From an uncultured Shinella sp. (GTDB lineage: Bacteria; Pseudomonadota; Alphaproteobacteria; Rhizobiales; Rhizobiaceae), in NCBI GenBank assembly GCA_946886325.1, contig CAMPIK010000107.1, forward strand, positions 1 to 7,478: a DNA stretch of 7,478 nt, written 5' to 3'. Position numbers and translations under genes: made by a program. Under the pieces are notes generated by a model that was not told where the DNA came from, searched no databases, and saw nothing but the letters and a program-made list of their open reading frames with translations. Positions 6,018-7,478 of this stretch are shown one piece after another; the first letter of the stretch is position 1; each line of letters opens with the position of its first letter.

Positions 6018-6762
6018 TGCTTCTCGGCCCATTGCTCCTCTGCCCGGTGCTCCCATGCTCGATGTGCGCGACCTCTCGGTCAGCTACGGCACCATCCGCG
6101 CGGTGCGCGGCATCAGCCTTTCCGTCGGCAAGGGCGAACTGGTCAGCCTGCTCGGCGCCAATGGCGCCGGCAAGTCTTCCACCATCAAATGCATCGCCGG
6201 CGCGCTGAAGGCGTCGGGCGGCGCGATCACGCTCGACGGCCGGGACATCACCAATGCGAGCCCCGAGCAGGTGGTGCGCGCCGGCCTTGCCACCGTGCCC
6301 GAGACCCGCGACGTCTTCCCGGACCTGACGGTCGCCGAAAACCTGATGCTCGGCGCCTATATCCACCGCCGCGACGGCGCCGGCAACCGGGAAAACCTCG
6401 AGCGCCTGCACGACCTCTTCCCGCGCCTTGCCGAACGCCGGACGCAGGCGGCGGGCACGCTGTCGGGCGGCGAGCAGCAGATGCTGGTGATCGCCCGCGC
6501 GCTGATGTCCCGGCCGACCGTGCTGCTGCTCGACGAGCCCTCGCTCGGGCTCGCGCCTGCCATCGTCGAGCGCATCTTCGAGATGATCGAAACGCTCAAA
6601 CAATCCGGCCTCACCATCCTGCTCGTCGAGCAGAACGTGAACCAGGCGCTATCAGTCGCCGACCGCGCCTATGTCATGCGCCTCGGCGCGATCGTCGCAT
6701 CCGGCACGGCCGAGGAGATCCGCTCGACGAGCGATCTCAGCGCACATTACCTGGGAGGCTGA
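6010..6762 (+). CDS. ABC transporter ATPase, LivF type
   Basis: A 250-residue second ATPase of the importer. Motifs: Walker A GANGAGKS (49-56), VPETRDVFPDLTVAENL at the Q-loop position (the usual LivF wording is VPEGRRVF, so Glu stands where other ABC proteins have Gln), canonical signature LSGGEQQ, Walker B VLLLDEPSLGLAP, and LLVEQN, where LivF proteins normally carry Gln in place of the switch His. It carries about 15 extra Pro/Ala-rich residues before MLDVRDLSVSYG. The ATG at 6010 has AAAGGGGG six nt upstream and overlaps the LivG stop by 8 nt. An internal ATG at 6055 (Met16) is a possible shorter start with a weaker ribosome site. It pairs with the LivG-type subunit and the LivH/LivM-type permeases. 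Confidence 0.93.
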   Translation: MPDASRPIAPLPGAPMLDVRDLSVSYGTIRAVRGISLSVGKGELVSLLGANGAGKSSTIKCIAGALKASGGAITLDGRDITNASPEQVVRAGLATVPETRDVFPDLTVAENLMLGAYIHRRDGAGNRENLERLHDLFPRLAERRTQAAGTLSGGEQQMLVIARALMSRPTVLLLDEPSLGLAPAIVERIFEMIETLKQSGLTILLVEQNVNQALSVADRAYVMRLGAIVASGTAEEIRSTSDLSAHYLGG

Positions 6763-6766
6763 CGCC

Positions 6767-7478
6767 ATGGCTTTCGCGATCCAGTTCGTCATCGATGTGC
6801 TCAGCCTCGGCGGCGCCTATGCGCTGATGGCGCTCGGCCTCGTCATCATCTACGGCATCCTCCGGCTGGTGAACTTCGCCTATGGCGAACTCATCATGGT
6901 CGCCGGCTACACGATGTTCCTCGCCAGCGGCTCCGGCCTGCCGTGGATCGTCATGGCGGTGCTTGCCGTCGCCATGTCGGTCGTCTTCGGCATCATCACC
7001 GACTATGCCGCCTTCCGGCCCGTCCGGGCAAAATCGGTGACGGCGGTGCTGATCACCTCCTTCGCCTTCTCGAACCTCCTGCAGAACGCCGCGCTGCTCT
7101 TCATCTCGCCGCGCCCGCGCAATGTGCCGCTGCCGGAAATCTTCTCGCAGACGGTGTCGATCGGCGGGGCGATCACGCCGGTGCGCAACCTGATCACGAT
7201 CGGGGCCTCTGTCGTGCTGCTCGCCGCCGTCGGCTTCCTGATGCGCAAGACGACGCTCGGCATCGCCATGCGGGCGGCCGCGACCAACTTCACCATGGCG
7301 CGCATGCTGGGCGTGCCGGCGAACCTCATCATCTCCTCGGCCTTCGCGCTCTCCGGCTTTCTCGCCGGCGTCGTCGCGATCCTCTGGATCGGGCGCATCG
7401 GCACGGTCGTTCCGGGCATCGGGCTGGAGCCGCTGCTTGTCGCCTTCATCGCCACCGTCATCGGCGGCATGCGCAGTC
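6767..7478 (+). CDS. ABC transporter permease, LivH type (partial, 3' end outside window)
   Basis: The first 237 residues of an inner-membrane permease of the branched-chain/amide importer family; no stop codon occurs before the window ends, so the gene is incomplete. The translation begins MAFAIQFVIDVLSLGGAYALMALGL in pattern and contains LVNFAYGELIMVAGY, the LivH counterpart of the usual NFAHGE motif. Hydrophobic segments are visible near residues 8-32, 40-55, 60-80, 92-113, 143-160, 188-208 and 220-234, fitting the 8-helix LivH topology with the last part missing. The coupling-region text LGIAMRAAATNFTMARMLGVP (about 163-183) is typical of these permeases. The ATG at 6767 follows the LivF stop by 4 nt and has GGGAGG eight nt upstream. 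A LivM-type partner is expected just beyond the right edge. Confidence 0.92.
   Translation, partial: MAFAIQFVIDVLSLGGAYALMALGLVIIYGILRLVNFAYGELIMVAGYTMFLASGSGLPWIVMAVLAVAMSVVFGIITDYAAFRPVRAKSVTAVLITSFAFSNLLQNAALLFISPRPRNVPLPEIFSQTVSIGGAITPVRNLITIGASVVLLAAVGFLMRKTTLGIAMRAAATNFTMARMLGVPANLIISSAFALSGFLAGVVAILWIGRIGTVVPGIGLEPLLVAFIATVIGGMRS

Noticed and set aside
6289..6345. Missing Gln in the LivF Q-loop and missing His in its switch region as signs of inactivity
   Set aside because: Glu in VPE and Gln in VEQN are normal for LivF-type ATPases, so the subunit is not judged defective.

Overview
The window looks like chromosomal or megaplasmid DNA of an alphaproteobacterium, most likely of the Rhizobiales. 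It is GC-rich with strong G/C third-position bias, has tightly packed and overlapping genes, and carries a branched-chain-type (HAAT) ABC importer typical of rhizobial catabolic loci. No species can be named from the sequence alone. There are no RNA genes, mobile elements, insertion sequences or CRISPR arrays.

Layout: two divergent transcription units leave an AT-rich control region at about 2305-2463. Leftwards (minus strand) runs a MurR/RpiR-type regulator (1405-2304), then a glutamine-synthetase-family ligase (102-1415) that overlaps it by 11 nt. A hairpin plus T-run (41-63) probably terminates this unit. Rightwards (plus strand) runs an N-formylglutamate-amidohydrolase-family protein (2464-3279), then an isochorismatase-family cysteine hydrolase (3269-3919) that also overlaps by 11 nt. 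After a 136-bp purine-rich gap comes an ABC importer: periplasmic binding protein (4056-5228), LivG-type ATPase (5283-6017), LivF-type ATPase (6010-6762) and a LivH-type permease (from 6767), which is cut by the window end.

How the genes may work together (inference): the importer brings in a nitrogenous solute. Two unrelated C-N hydrolases cleave amide, formyl or ureido bonds, and a ligase that appears to lack the ammonia-site glutamate of true glutamine synthetases gamma-glutamylates the released amine or amino acid. The RpiR protein, with a sugar-phosphate-type SIS sensor domain, probably controls both units from the shared intergenic region. That region holds three copies of TTGACT arranged as an inverted pair and as a 17-bp direct repeat. 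The substrate is unknown. This gene set does not correspond to hut, put, urt or a classical liv operon, so it is the best candidate here for an undescribed catabolic system. No single gene belongs to an unknown family.
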